This document shows positions 24,167-32,724 of a stretch of DNA of 42,754 bases, piece by piece. Below the pieces are notes generated by a model. That model saw only the letters and a program-made list of their open reading frames with translations. It did no database searches and was not told the DNA's origin. The stretch spans positions 1 through 42,754 of the forward strand of contig NZ_JAAKGT010000021.1 in NCBI RefSeq assembly GCF_011043625.1, read 5' to 3'. The stretch comes from Caulobacter sp. 602-2. GTDB taxonomy: Bacteria; Pseudomonadota; Alphaproteobacteria; Caulobacterales; Caulobacteraceae. Made by a program: the position numbers and the translations under genes. Position 1 is the first letter of the stretch. Each line of letters opens with the position of its first letter.

Positions 24167-24754
24167 TCAGGTCGTCTTCGGCGACGGCAGAGGCGCCTCG
24201 CCGTCGGGCTTTGCGGTTACCAGCCAGTTGATCTCGCGCAGGATCCGCGCCCGCTCGTCGGCGGGCCAGGCGTGATAGTCGAGCGCCTCCAGCAGCTTCA
24301 GCCCCTCCAGCGCCAGATAGGCCAGCAGCGCCCCGCGCGAGCTGGCCGCATCGGCGGTCAGGGCGTTGATCACCGCGCGCTGGTTCTGCTGGATATGGCC
24401 GCGCAGGCCGGCGTCCTGGGCCAGGGCCGCGCAAAGGTTCAGGGCCACGGCGCGGAAGTCGTCGGGCAGGGGCGTGGCCGCCGCCAGGATCCGCCCGCGG
24501 ATCACCGCGTCGCCCTGCCCTTCCAGGCTCTGGGTCATGGCGGTGTTGAAGGCGTTGTCGCGCGCCACCGCCCGCTCGACCACGGCGTCGATCAGGGCCG
24601 CCTTGGTCTTGAAGTCGTACAGCACCGTGGCCTTGCCGATGCCGGCCTGCTCGGCCACCGCGTCCAGCGTCAGACGCGCGGCCCCGTCGCGGGCGACCAC
24701 CGCCTCGGCGGCGTCGAGAACGGCGTCACGATCGACGATGCGTCTGCGGCCCAT
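24167..24754 (-). CDS. TetR/AcrR family transcriptional regulator
   Basis: A 195-residue repressor. The N-terminal DNA-binding domain reads DRDAVLDAAEAVVARDGAARLTLDAVAEQAGIGKATVLYDFKTKAALI, a textbook TetR helix-turn-helix; the C-terminal ligand domain is variable. ATG 24754 was chosen because GGAG lies 6 bases upstream; a further in-frame ATG at 24766 would add four residues but has no ribosome-binding site and overlaps the operator. The adjacent palindrome indicates autoregulation, and the downstream SDR gene, 26 bases away, is the likely co-regulated enzyme. The inducer is unknown. Confidence 0.92.
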   Translation of the reverse strand: MGRRRIVDRDAVLDAAEAVVARDGAARLTLDAVAEQAGIGKATVLYDFKTKAALIDAVVERAVARDNAFNTAMTQSLEGQGDAVIRGRILAAATPLPDDFRAVALNLCAALAQDAGLRGHIQQNQRAVINALTADAASSRGALLAYLALEGLKLLEALDYHAWPADERARILREINWLVTAKPDGEAPLPSPKTT

Positions 24755-24765
24755 GACCAACTCCA

Positions 24766-24791
24766 TTTATAACCGACCAGTCGGATATAAA
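24766..24791. promoter_or_regulatory. TetR-type operator palindrome
   Basis: TTTATAACCGACC (24766-24778) and its partner AGTCGGATATAAA (24779-24791) form a dyad matching at 11 of 13 positions, centred on CCGACC/AGTCGG. It lies 12 bases upstream of the chosen TetR start, over the expected promoter or transcription start, the usual position for an autoregulatory operator. Confidence 0.75.
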
Positions 24792-24832
24792 TGAGTCCAT
24801 CTCGCCGGGCAACCACCCTTCGGAAACGACGA

Positions 24833-24860
24833 CGCCCCGGAACTGGAAGGCCCCGGGGCG
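24833..24860 (-). terminator. Possible terminator of the Caulobacter-type TonB receptor gene
   Basis: CGCCCCGG (24833-24840) pairs with CCGGGGCG (24853-24860) around a 12-base loop, 24 bases after the receptor stop. The following minus-strand sequence (TCGTCGTTTCC) is only weakly T-rich. Confidence 0.4.
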
Positions 24861-24884
24861 CGCCATGGTCGTCCTGGCGGGCGC

Positions 24885-27653
24885 CTAGAACTGGATGTTG
24901 GCGCCGAAGAAGACGGTGCGGCCGCTCTTGGTGTGGTTCCACAGGCGCTGGGCGCCCGGCTGGGTGACCACCAGCTTCTTGGTCGTGTCGTAGACCCAGA
25001 AGCTGTTGTACTGGGCCTCGCGCTCGTCGGTCAGGTTCACCCCGTCCAGCGTCAGGCGGATGCGCGGCGAAAGCTGGTAGAAGGCCGCCGCGTCGACATA
25101 GGTGGTGGCCTCGAAGCCGCCGCTGTCGATGGTGTAGTCCGAACGGTAGTTGGCCGACATCCGGCCGCCCCACTTGGGGGTCTCGTAGTAGAGCGTGATG
25201 TTCGAGTTGACGTCGGACATGCCGTAGATCTCGCCCTTGAAGTCCAGGGTGTTGATCTTGTTGGTCGTCTCGGAGTCGATCAGGGTCAGGTTGGCCACCA
25301 CGCCCATGTTCTTCAGCGGCCCGGGCAGGAAGAAGAAGTCGCTCTGGGCGCTCAGTTCCAGACCCGTCAGGGTGGCGTCGTTGAGGTTCACCTGGCGGGT
25401 GTAGGAGGCGACGTTGGTCGACCCCGTCACGCCCGGATAGAGGCCCTCGGCCAGGCCGGTGCTGGAATAGGGCACGTTGGTCACGGTCTGGCTGCTGACC
25501 AGGCCGTCGATCTTCTTGTGGAACACGCCGGCGGTCAGCATGCCGACGCTGCCGAAGTACCACTCGGCCGACAGGTCGAACTCGTCGGAGGTGTAGGGGT
25601 CGAGGTTCGGGTTGCCGGTCGAGACCGTGACGGTCGAGCCGTCGACGCTGATCGTGCCGTTCATGGCGTAGGCGGCCAGGGCCGGACGGTTGATGTTCTG
25701 GGCGGCGGCGGCGCGGATCTGGAACTGGTCGGAGACCTCCAGCACCGCATTGAACGCCGGCAGCACGCCCGAATAGCTCTTCTTCACCGTCGCGGGCACG
25801 TTGTAGGAGACGCCCGCCGTCGTGCGGGTGGTCACGCCCGACGAGGTCAGCTCGGTGTCATAGGCCCGCGCGCCGATGTTGCCGCGCAGGCGCATGCCGG
25901 CCAGCTCGGTCTTCCAGTCCAGCTGCACGTAGCCGGCCTTGGTCTCTTCCTCGACCTCATAGACCGACTTGGGGGCGCTCAGGGTGCGGGTGACGTTGTA
26001 CTGCGCCAGCGCCTTGTTCCAGTCGACGATGATCCACGACTGGTCCTTATGCTTGTCGAAGATCTTGTAGTAGTTGGTCACGCGGTCATCCAGCGTGCCC
26101 TTCTCCCACGGCGTCTTGTTCACGTCGTCGTTGGTCTGGGTGTAGCCCGAATTCTTGAAACCGCGGAACGACAGGCCGCCCTTGAGGATCAGGGCCTCGT
26201 CGAACTTGTAGGCCAGGTTGACCTCGGCGTTGTTCAGTTCGGTCGTCTGGTAGGTGGCCGAGAAGTCGATTTCGTGGGCGCGGTAGTTGTTCGGGTCGAT
26301 GGTGTTCCAGCCATAGGTGTTCTTGGCCGTCTTGCCGCGGTAGTCGGTGATCAGGTCGCCGAACGCCTCGGTGTAGAACTTGTCGGAGATCGGGATGTCG
26401 TAGTCCGACGTCTCCTGGCCGATGTGGCCGTCGACCTTCAGCTTCTCGGAGACCTCCCACTCGCCGGTCAGGACCAGTTGCTTGAAGGTGTTCTCGGTCT
26501 CCTGGCGACGGGTCTCGGTGGCGAACACCGTGTTGGCGACGTCGGCGTAGATGATGGTGTTGTACTGGTCGTACTGGATCGAGCGCAGCACCGGGGCGGC
26601 GGTCGTCACGCCCGAGTGCGGCGTGGCCGCGCCCAGGATGGTCGAACCGACGCTGGCGCGGGTGGCCAGGTGGTTCTCGCTGCGGTCGTTGGAGAACTTG
26701 CCGTACAGGCCGTCGAGCGTGAGGGTCAGGCTCTCGACCGGGCGCCATTGCAGGGCGGTCGTCACGCCCAGGCGCTCGTTGTCGGCGCCCCACACCGAAA
26801 GACGGTTGCCGCGCTGGAAGATCAGCTCGCCGGCCAGCGCCTTGGCCGCGTCGGTCGGGCTGAGATTGACGACGTTGGCGGCGTTGGCCTTCTGCTGGCC
26901 CGCGCCGTAGGTGTTGTAGCCCTGCTCCTCGACCTGGCGCTTGGAGTAGGCGACCGAGACCAGGACGCCGAACTTGTCGTCCCAGTTCTGGCTGATCATG
27001 CCGGCGACGCGCGGCTGGAAATCCTTGGTGGCGCTGTTGGTGCCGCCCTGCAGCGACAGCGCGGCCTTGCGGCCCGAGTACTCGAACGGCTTGGCGGTGT
27101 AGAGGCCGACCGTGCCGGCCATGCCGCCCTCGTCCTGCTCGGCCGAGAACGACTTGCGCACGTCGATCTTCGAGAACAGCTCCGAGGCGAAGATGTTGAA
27201 GTCGAACGCCCGGTCACGCGAGGTCTGGCCGCGGCTGTCCATCGGCGAGTCGACGTTGCCCAGCACTTCCATGCCGTTCAGCTGCACGCGGGTGAAATCC
27301 GGACCCAGGCCCCGCAGGGACACGCGGCGGCCTTCGCCGGCTTCGCGGTTGATGGCCACGCCCGGCAGGCGCTGCAGCGACTCGGCGAGGTTGAGGTCGG
27401 GGAATTTGGCCATGTCCTCGGCGACGATGACGTCGGCGACGATGCTGCTGTCGCGCTTCATCTCGCGGGCCACGCCCAGCGACTTGCGGAAGCCCTGGAC
27501 GACGATGGCCTCGACGGCGTCGGCGTCATCGGCGGCGGTGGCGATCGGCGCGTCGGCCGAGATGTCGGCGGCCTGGGCCGGCGCGGCGAGCATGGCGAAG
27601 ACCAGGACGGCCGACGCGGCGCTGAGCGACAGCGCTTTCTTCGTGGTGGACAT
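24885..27653 (-). CDS. TonB-dependent receptor, Caulobacter type
   Basis: A 922-residue outer-membrane receptor. A signal peptide (to about residue 28, PAQAA) is followed by the TonB box region VEAIVVQGFRKSL. The plug has DMAKFPDLNLAESLQRLPGVAINREAGEGRRVSLRGLGPDFTRVQLNGMEVLG and DVRKSFSAEQDEGGMAGTV, the hallmarks of the TIGR01782 'Caulobacter' receptor group. The long barrel follows and ends with FFGANIQF. There is no STN domain, so it is not a sigma transducer. Members of this group often import plant-derived oligosaccharides or related compounds; its ligand cannot be read from sequence. GGGGG lies 4 bases before the ATG. It is divergent from the phospholipase-like gene. Confidence 0.95.
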   Translation of the reverse strand: MSTTKKALSLSAASAVLVFAMLAAPAQAADISADAPIATAADDADAVEAIVVQGFRKSLGVAREMKRDSSIVADVIVAEDMAKFPDLNLAESLQRLPGVAINREAGEGRRVSLRGLGPDFTRVQLNGMEVLGNVDSPMDSRGQTSRDRAFDFNIFASELFSKIDVRKSFSAEQDEGGMAGTVGLYTAKPFEYSGRKAALSLQGGTNSATKDFQPRVAGMISQNWDDKFGVLVSVAYSKRQVEEQGYNTYGAGQQKANAANVVNLSPTDAAKALAGELIFQRGNRLSVWGADNERLGVTTALQWRPVESLTLTLDGLYGKFSNDRSENHLATRASVGSTILGAATPHSGVTTAAPVLRSIQYDQYNTIIYADVANTVFATETRRQETENTFKQLVLTGEWEVSEKLKVDGHIGQETSDYDIPISDKFYTEAFGDLITDYRGKTAKNTYGWNTIDPNNYRAHEIDFSATYQTTELNNAEVNLAYKFDEALILKGGLSFRGFKNSGYTQTNDDVNKTPWEKGTLDDRVTNYYKIFDKHKDQSWIIVDWNKALAQYNVTRTLSAPKSVYEVEEETKAGYVQLDWKTELAGMRLRGNIGARAYDTELTSSGVTTRTTAGVSYNVPATVKKSYSGVLPAFNAVLEVSDQFQIRAAAAQNINRPALAAYAMNGTISVDGSTVTVSTGNPNLDPYTSDEFDLSAEWYFGSVGMLTAGVFHKKIDGLVSSQTVTNVPYSSTGLAEGLYPGVTGSTNVASYTRQVNLNDATLTGLELSAQSDFFFLPGPLKNMGVVANLTLIDSETTNKINTLDFKGEIYGMSDVNSNITLYYETPKWGGRMSANYRSDYTIDSGGFEATTYVDAAAFYQLSPRIRLTLDGVNLTDEREAQYNSFWVYDTTKKLVVTQPGAQRLWNHTKSGRTVFFGANIQF

Positions 27654-27901
27654 GAGACCCCCTGCAACTGGATCGCCGGGAAGCCTCCAAGAGCGGGCCT
27701 CCGGCGCGATGGCGGGGCGGTTAGGGCGAAATTGTGACCGCGTGTTACGAGTTTGATAACGGCCCGATGAAGCCCCACGTCGGGCGTTCGACTTTCCCCG
27801 TATTTGTTGCGAATGGGCCGCAGGGCGGTGGCGCAGGCCTGACGTCGAACCGTCATGCGCCGTGGCTAGACAGGCCGCTTTCTCAGGGTGGAGGGCGTGC
27901 G
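27654..27901. other. Divergent promoter region, TonB receptor / phospholipase-like gene
   Basis: This 248-base gap must serve promoters in both directions. A relatively AT-rich patch around 27729-27815 contains GTTAC and GATAAC facing each other (27745-27760) as a weak inverted repeat. The Shine-Dalgarno GGAGGG lies 7 bases before ATG 27902. No terminator or confident operator is seen. Confidence 0.4.
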
Positions 27902-29011
27902 ATGCTGGGCCTGTTGGCGGCGATGACGATGGCGGCGGGCGCTGAGGCGCCGCTGCGGATGAACGACCTTGTGGCCGTCGGCACCCACAATTCCTACAAG
28001 CAGGCGATCCCGCCGGCCGAGCTGGCCGCGATGGTCGCCGCGCGCGGGCGACCCGTCCTGGCCCTCGACTACGCCCATCGACCGCTTGCCGAGCAGCTCG
28101 ACGCCGGCGCCCGCCAGCTGGAGATCGACGTCGTCGCCGACCCGCAGGGAAACCGCTACGCCAGACCCCTGACCGCCCTGGGCGGCGGAACGACCCTGCC
28201 GCCGGCGACGGCGCAGGCCCTGGCCCGCCCCGGCTTCAAGACCCTGCACATGCCCGACGTCGACTTCCGCACCTCGTGCGTGACCTTCGTCGAATGCCTC
28301 TCGCAGCTCCGCGCCTGGTCGGACGCCCATCCGAGCCACGTCCCGATCCTGATCCTGCTCAACGCCAAGGAGGGCCAGCCCAGCCTGCCGGGCGGCGTCA
28401 CGCCCCTGCCCTTCGACGAGAAGACCTTCGATGCGCTGGACGCCGAGATCCGCGGCGTCTTCGGCCCCGATCGCCTGATCACCCCCGACCTGGTGCAGGG
28501 CAGGAAGGCCACCCTGCGCGAGGCGGTGCTGGCCGGCGGCTGGCCGACGCTGGAGGCCGCCCGCGGCAAGGTGTTCTTCGCCCTCGACGAGGGGCCGGCC
28601 AAGGTGGCGATCTATCGCGGCGCCCGCGCCTCGCTGGAAGGCCGGGCGATGTTCGTCAACACCGACGAGGCCTCGCCGGCCGCCGCCTACCTGACGCTCA
28701 ACGATCCGATCGCCCAGAAGGACCGCATCGCCGCGGCCGTGAAGGCCGGGTTCATCGTGCGCACCCGCGCCGACGCCGACACCTGGGCCGCCCGCGCCGC
28801 CGACGTGACCATGCGCGACGCCGCGCTCTCCAGCGGCGCCCAGTACGTCTCGACCGACTACATGTGGGCCGACCCGCGCCTGCCGGGGAACTACACCGTG
28901 CGCCTGCCGGACGGCGTGGCGGCCGCCTGCAATCCCGTTCGCGCGCCCAAGGGCTGCAACGACGCGGTCGAAATGACCGCCGGCGCTGTTTCCAGGGCAA
29001 TCCCGAAATAG
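27902..29011 (+). CDS. Secreted PI-PLC-like, Ca2+-dependent phosphodiesterase
   Basis: A 369-residue exported phosphodiesterase of the phosphatidylinositol-phospholipase C C1-like group. A short signal peptide (MLGLLAAMTMAAGAEA) precedes NDLVAVGTHNSYK, with the first catalytic His at H29. The rest of the TIM-barrel fold shows QLDAGARQLEIDVVAD, HMPDVDFRTSC, ILILLNAKEG, KVFFALDEG and the terminal QYVSTDYMW. Such enzymes cleave phosphodiesters of inositol or glycerol headgroups; the precise substrate is not evident. ATG 27902 was chosen for the GGAGGG 7 bases upstream and the signal peptide. The next gene, a TonB receptor, starts 68 bases downstream on the same strand. Confidence 0.87.
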   Translation: MLGLLAAMTMAAGAEAPLRMNDLVAVGTHNSYKQAIPPAELAAMVAARGRPVLALDYAHRPLAEQLDAGARQLEIDVVADPQGNRYARPLTALGGGTTLPPATAQALARPGFKTLHMPDVDFRTSCVTFVECLSQLRAWSDAHPSHVPILILLNAKEGQPSLPGGVTPLPFDEKTFDALDAEIRGVFGPDRLITPDLVQGRKATLREAVLAGGWPTLEAARGKVFFALDEGPAKVAIYRGARASLEGRAMFVNTDEASPAAAYLTLNDPIAQKDRIAAAVKAGFIVRTRADADTWAARAADVTMRDAALSSGAQYVSTDYMWADPRLPGNYTVRLPDGVAAACNPVRAPKGCNDAVEMTAGAVSRAIPK

Positions 29012-29079
29012 GCAAACGCAAGTCGCCGAACGGCGCTTGCCAAAACGATAGTTATAGCTAGCATCCTCCTCGTACGGAC

Positions 29080-31362
29080 ATGCGGGGGATTGTAGTGCGC
29101 AAGCTGCAAGTGTTCGCCGGGGTCGCCGCCGTCGCCTTGATGGCGTCGGCGACCTCATCCTGGGCTCAGACGGCCGACCAGGCCGCGCCCGTCGCGTTGG
29201 ACGAGATCGTCGTCACCGCTCAGAGACGGGCGGAGAACCTTCAGGAGGTGCCCGTCTCGGTCACCGCCATGACAGGCGCCCAGCTGCAGAACCAGCGGGT
29301 CGGCGACGTGCTGGCGCTGTCGGGCCTGGCGCCCGGCCTGCAGATCAAGACCGACGACAACGCCGCCAATCCGCGCATGTTCATCCGCGGCATCGGCGTC
29401 AACGACTTCAACCCCGGCACGGCCAGCGCCGTCGGCGTCTATGTGGACGGGGTGTACGTGGCCTCGCCGCTGGCCCAGCTGGCAGGCTTCTATGACCTTG
29501 AACAGGTGGAGGTGCTGCGCGGACCGCAGGGCACGCTCTACGGCCGCAACACCACCGGCGGGGCGATCAACGTCACGACCCGCAAGCCCTCGAGCACGCC
29601 GGGCGGCGACATCGCCGTCGAGTACGGCCGCTTCAACGCGATCAACGCTCAGGGCGGCTTTGGCGGACCGATCGCCGGCGACGCCCTGTCGTTCCGCATC
29701 AGCGGCCTCTACGACAAGAACGACGGCTATACGACCAACCGCCTGACGGGGAACAAGGGCAACGACGCCAACCGCTGGGCCACGCGCCTGGCGCTGCGCT
29801 ACAAGCCCGACGACAAGCTGACGGCCGACCTGACGCTGAGCCTCAACCAGTCGCGCGGCGGCTCGATCTGGACCTATCACCGCTCGCTGGTGGCCCAGAC
29901 GCCCGAGGCGGCCGGCGACTTCGATCCCAGCCTCGGCTACGCCGTCTGCAAGCCGGCCTACTACACCTCGGGCCAGTGCACGAACGTGCTGGGCTACGCC
30001 AACACCAGCAACGACCTCTACGAAGGCGACTACCGCTTCGAGGGCAAGGACATCGTCAAGCTGTTCGGGGCGACGGCCAGCGTCTCCTACGACCTGGGCG
30101 ACATGACCCTCTACTCGATCACCGGCTACCAGCGCGCGGCCCGCGACGACTGGGAGGACACCGACGCCAATCCGCTGCAGGTGATCAGCGCGCGCTACAT
30201 CGCCCTGCAGGAGACGGCCAGCCAGGAGTTCCGGCTGCAGTCGAACGGCCAGGGCCCCACCCGCTGGGTGACCGGCCTCTACTGGGCCAAGGACGACCTG
30301 TCCAACGACAGTCGCTACGACGTGCTGGGCGATCTGCGCAGCCCCACGCCCGACAATCCGACCGGCATGGACCCGGCCGCCAGCATCGGCGTGTTCGGCT
30401 GGCCGCTGACCCAGAAGACCCGCAGCTGGGCGGTCTTCGGCCAGGTGGACCACGACCTCACCGACCGGCTGACCTTTACGGCGGGCCTGCGCTATTCGGT
30501 CGACGACAAGAGCTTCCACTATGTCAGCGACGTCGACTACGGCCTGCTGACGCTGTTCACCTACGACGGCGACAAGACCTTCAAGTCGCTGTCGGGGCGC
30601 CTTGGCCTGCGCTACGCGCTGAGCGACGACGCCAACCTCTATGCGACCTACAATCGCGGCTACAAGAGCGGCGGCTTCTTCACCGGCCAGACCACAGCGC
30701 CGGAGGACCTTGGTCCCTATGACGACGAGACCGTCGACGCCTTCGAGGTGGGGGCCAAGAGCGAGTTCTTTGATCGCCGCCTGCGCCTGAACGCGGCCGC
30801 CTTCTATTACGACTACCAGGACCTGCAGGTTTACACCGTGATCCAGCGCGGGGCCCTGTCGGTGCAGTACTTCACCAACGCCTCGGCCGCCCGGGTCTAC
30901 GGCGCCGAGGCCGAGATCGAGGCGCGGCCGATGCGCGGCCTGTCGCTGACCCTGGGCGCGGCCCTGCTGAACGCCGAGTACAAGGACTTCGTCTCGGTCG
31001 GGCAGGACTATTCGGGCAATCGCCTGCCCTCGGCCCCCAAGGCCAGCGTCAACGGCGTGGTCCGCTACGAGCACCCGCTGCCGGTCGGCGACTTCGCCGG
31101 CCAACTGGACTTCACCTACCGCTCGAAGGTCTTCTTCGACACCGCCAACACCGAACGGCTCAGCGACAAGGGGCGGGCCTATGTCAACGGCCAGCTGGGC
31201 TGGAAGCTGGACGGCGGCCGCTACGAGCTGGGCGTGTGGGGCAAGAACCTGTTCGACGAGACCAACATCCTCGACATCACCGCCATCGAGGGCCTGGGCT
31301 TCGACGTGTTCAGCATGGGACCGCCGCGCACCTACGGCCTCTATCTGCGGGCCCGCTATTGA
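29080..31362 (+). CDS. TonB-dependent receptor
   Basis: A 760-residue outer-membrane receptor. The signal peptide ends near SSWAQ. The TonB box LDEIVVTAQRR is at about 40-50, followed by the plug (EVPVSVTAMTGAQLQNQ...RMFIRGIGVNDFNPGTASAVGVYVDGVYVA...VEVLRGPQGTLYGRNTTGGAINV) and the beta barrel, ending with LRARY. No STN domain is present. ATG 29080 is used; GTG 29095 with GGGGGA 5 bases upstream is an alternative that still gives a complete signal peptide. It lies between the PI-PLC-like enzyme and an MFS transporter whose start overlaps its stop, which points to one uptake pathway: external cleavage, outer-membrane import, inner-membrane import. Confidence 0.94.
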   Translation: MRGIVVRKLQVFAGVAAVALMASATSSWAQTADQAAPVALDEIVVTAQRRAENLQEVPVSVTAMTGAQLQNQRVGDVLALSGLAPGLQIKTDDNAANPRMFIRGIGVNDFNPGTASAVGVYVDGVYVASPLAQLAGFYDLEQVEVLRGPQGTLYGRNTTGGAINVTTRKPSSTPGGDIAVEYGRFNAINAQGGFGGPIAGDALSFRISGLYDKNDGYTTNRLTGNKGNDANRWATRLALRYKPDDKLTADLTLSLNQSRGGSIWTYHRSLVAQTPEAAGDFDPSLGYAVCKPAYYTSGQCTNVLGYANTSNDLYEGDYRFEGKDIVKLFGATASVSYDLGDMTLYSITGYQRAARDDWEDTDANPLQVISARYIALQETASQEFRLQSNGQGPTRWVTGLYWAKDDLSNDSRYDVLGDLRSPTPDNPTGMDPAASIGVFGWPLTQKTRSWAVFGQVDHDLTDRLTFTAGLRYSVDDKSFHYVSDVDYGLLTLFTYDGDKTFKSLSGRLGLRYALSDDANLYATYNRGYKSGGFFTGQTTAPEDLGPYDDETVDAFEVGAKSEFFDRRLRLNAAAFYYDYQDLQVYTVIQRGALSVQYFTNASAARVYGAEAEIEARPMRGLSLTLGAALLNAEYKDFVSVGQDYSGNRLPSAPKASVNGVVRYEHPLPVGDFAGQLDFTYRSKVFFDTANTERLSDKGRAYVNGQLGWKLDGGRYELGVWGKNLFDETNILDITAIEGLGFDVFSMGPPRTYGLYLRARY

Positions 31363-32513
31363 GCGGCCAGGCCGGGGCCTGGATCGGCCCGAAGCCCAGC
31401 CTGACCCAGCGGCTGGCGGTGCTGTGGATCGGGATCGTCGGGGTGCTGTTTCCCGGCGTCGGCCCGCTGCTGCTGGGCGGACTGGAGGCGGCGGGGCGGC
31501 TGACGGCGACCGAGATCGGCCTTGCCGGCATGGCCGAGCTGGCGGCCATGGGCGTCGGCGCGGCCGTGCTGGGGCCCCTGTTCGGCGCAAGGCGACTGCG
31601 GCCGGCGGCGGTGGCCTGCGGCTGCTTCCTGGCGGCGCTGAACCTGGCCTCGACGCTCGCCCATGACGGCCTGCTGGTGCTGACCCGCGCGGCGGCGGGC
31701 CTGCCGGCCGGCGCGCTGATCTGGATCATCACCGGCATGATCGTGCGCTCGTCGCGGCCCGACCGCTGGTCGGGAATCTACCTGACCGTCCAGACCCTGG
31801 CGCAACTGGCCGTGGTGGCCGGCCTGACCATCTTCGTCATCGGCCGGTTCGGCCCTGACGGCGGGTTCGTGTCGCTGGCGGCGCTGGCCGCATCGGCGGC
31901 CGTGGCCGGTTTCCTGGCCCCGCGCGCCTGGGCCGCCCTGCCCGAGACCGAGGACGGGCCCAAGGGCCTGCCCAGTCCGCGCGGCTGGGCCGCCCTGGCG
32001 GCGGTGTTCTGCTTCCAGGCCTTCATCCTGGCCCTGTGGATCTACGCCGAGCCGCTGTCACGCCAGGCGGGACACCCGGCGACGACGGCGGGCCTGGCCT
32101 TTTCGATCTCGCTGGCCGCCCAGGTCGCCGGCGGAGCGGCGGCCACGGCCCTGGCCGGACGGATGTCGTGGTTCGTGTCGCTGACCCTGGGCGTGGTCGC
32201 AGCGGCCGCCTGCCTGCTGGCCTTCGCCGCCCTGCCGCCGGCGCCGGCCTTCCTGGCCGCCTCGGGCCTGTTCGGCTTCGCCTGGCTGTTCGCCTCGCCG
32301 TTCCTGACCCCTCTGGCCATCGAGGCCGATCCCAGCCGGCGCGCGGCGCTGCTGGGCCCCGGCGCCAGCCTGCTGGGCTGCGCGACCGGGCCGCTGCTGG
32401 CCGCCCTGATCGTCAGCGAACACGACGTGCGCCCGGCCGTCTGGCTGGCCGGCGGCCTCGCGATCGCCACCCTGGCCTTGATTTGCGGCCTCCACCTGAC
32501 CCGCCGCGCGTAA
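31359..32513 (+). CDS. MFS transporter
   Basis: A 384-residue inner-membrane transporter with about 12 hydrophobic helices, for example RLAVLWIGIVGVLFPGVGPLLL, AAVLGPLFGARRLRPAAVACG (with the loop 2-3 type arginines), AVFCFQAFILALWIYAEPLS and FLTPLAIEADPSRRAALLGPG. No substrate-specific motif is visible. The start is TTG 31359, whose last two bases begin the TGA stop of the receptor gene (TTGA junction); no in-frame ATG lies early enough to keep the first helix. This coupling strongly suggests that it carries the receptor's substrate from periplasm to cytoplasm. Confidence 0.82.
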   Translation: MSGQAGAWIGPKPSLTQRLAVLWIGIVGVLFPGVGPLLLGGLEAAGRLTATEIGLAGMAELAAMGVGAAVLGPLFGARRLRPAAVACGCFLAALNLASTLAHDGLLVLTRAAAGLPAGALIWIITGMIVRSSRPDRWSGIYLTVQTLAQLAVVAGLTIFVIGRFGPDGGFVSLAALAASAAVAGFLAPRAWAALPETEDGPKGLPSPRGWAALAAVFCFQAFILALWIYAEPLSRQAGHPATTAGLAFSISLAAQVAGGAAATALAGRMSWFVSLTLGVVAAAACLLAFAALPPAPAFLAASGLFGFAWLFASPFLTPLAIEADPSRRAALLGPGASLLGCATGPLLAALIVSEHDVRPAVWLAGGLAIATLALICGLHLTRRA

Positions 32514-32605
32514 AGCGTGGGGATAAGCCAGTTTGGCCATTGCAGGCGCGCCAGACCTCTGATAGCCATCCGCCCTCTTCGCCGACGCAAGCGTGTCGAC
32601 CCGGT

Positions 32606-32679
32606 GGCCCGGTGGCGGAGTGGTTACGCGCCGGACTGCAAATCCGTTTACCCCGGTTCGATTCCGGGCCGGGCCTCCA
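32606..32679 (+). tRNA. tRNA-Cys (anticodon GCA)
   Basis: Acceptor GGCCCGG (32606-32612) pairs with CCGGGCC (32669-32675); the discriminator T and an encoded CCA follow. The anticodon loop CTGCAAA gives GCA. The T arm CCCGG/CCGGG with loop TTCGATT is perfect. Confidence 0.95.
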
Positions 32680-32702
32680 CCCTCTTCTCCTTCATAGCAG
32701 AC

Positions 32703-32717
32703 AGGGCTTCTCGCCCT
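32703..32717 (+). terminator. Weak hairpin between tRNA-Cys and the lyase gene
   Basis: AGGGC and GCCCT form a 5-bp stem with loop TTCTC, 23 bases after the tRNA and 8 bases before the convergent lyase stop. There is no T-run, so a role in termination is only possible. Confidence 0.3.
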
Positions 32718-32724
32718 CGCGCCG

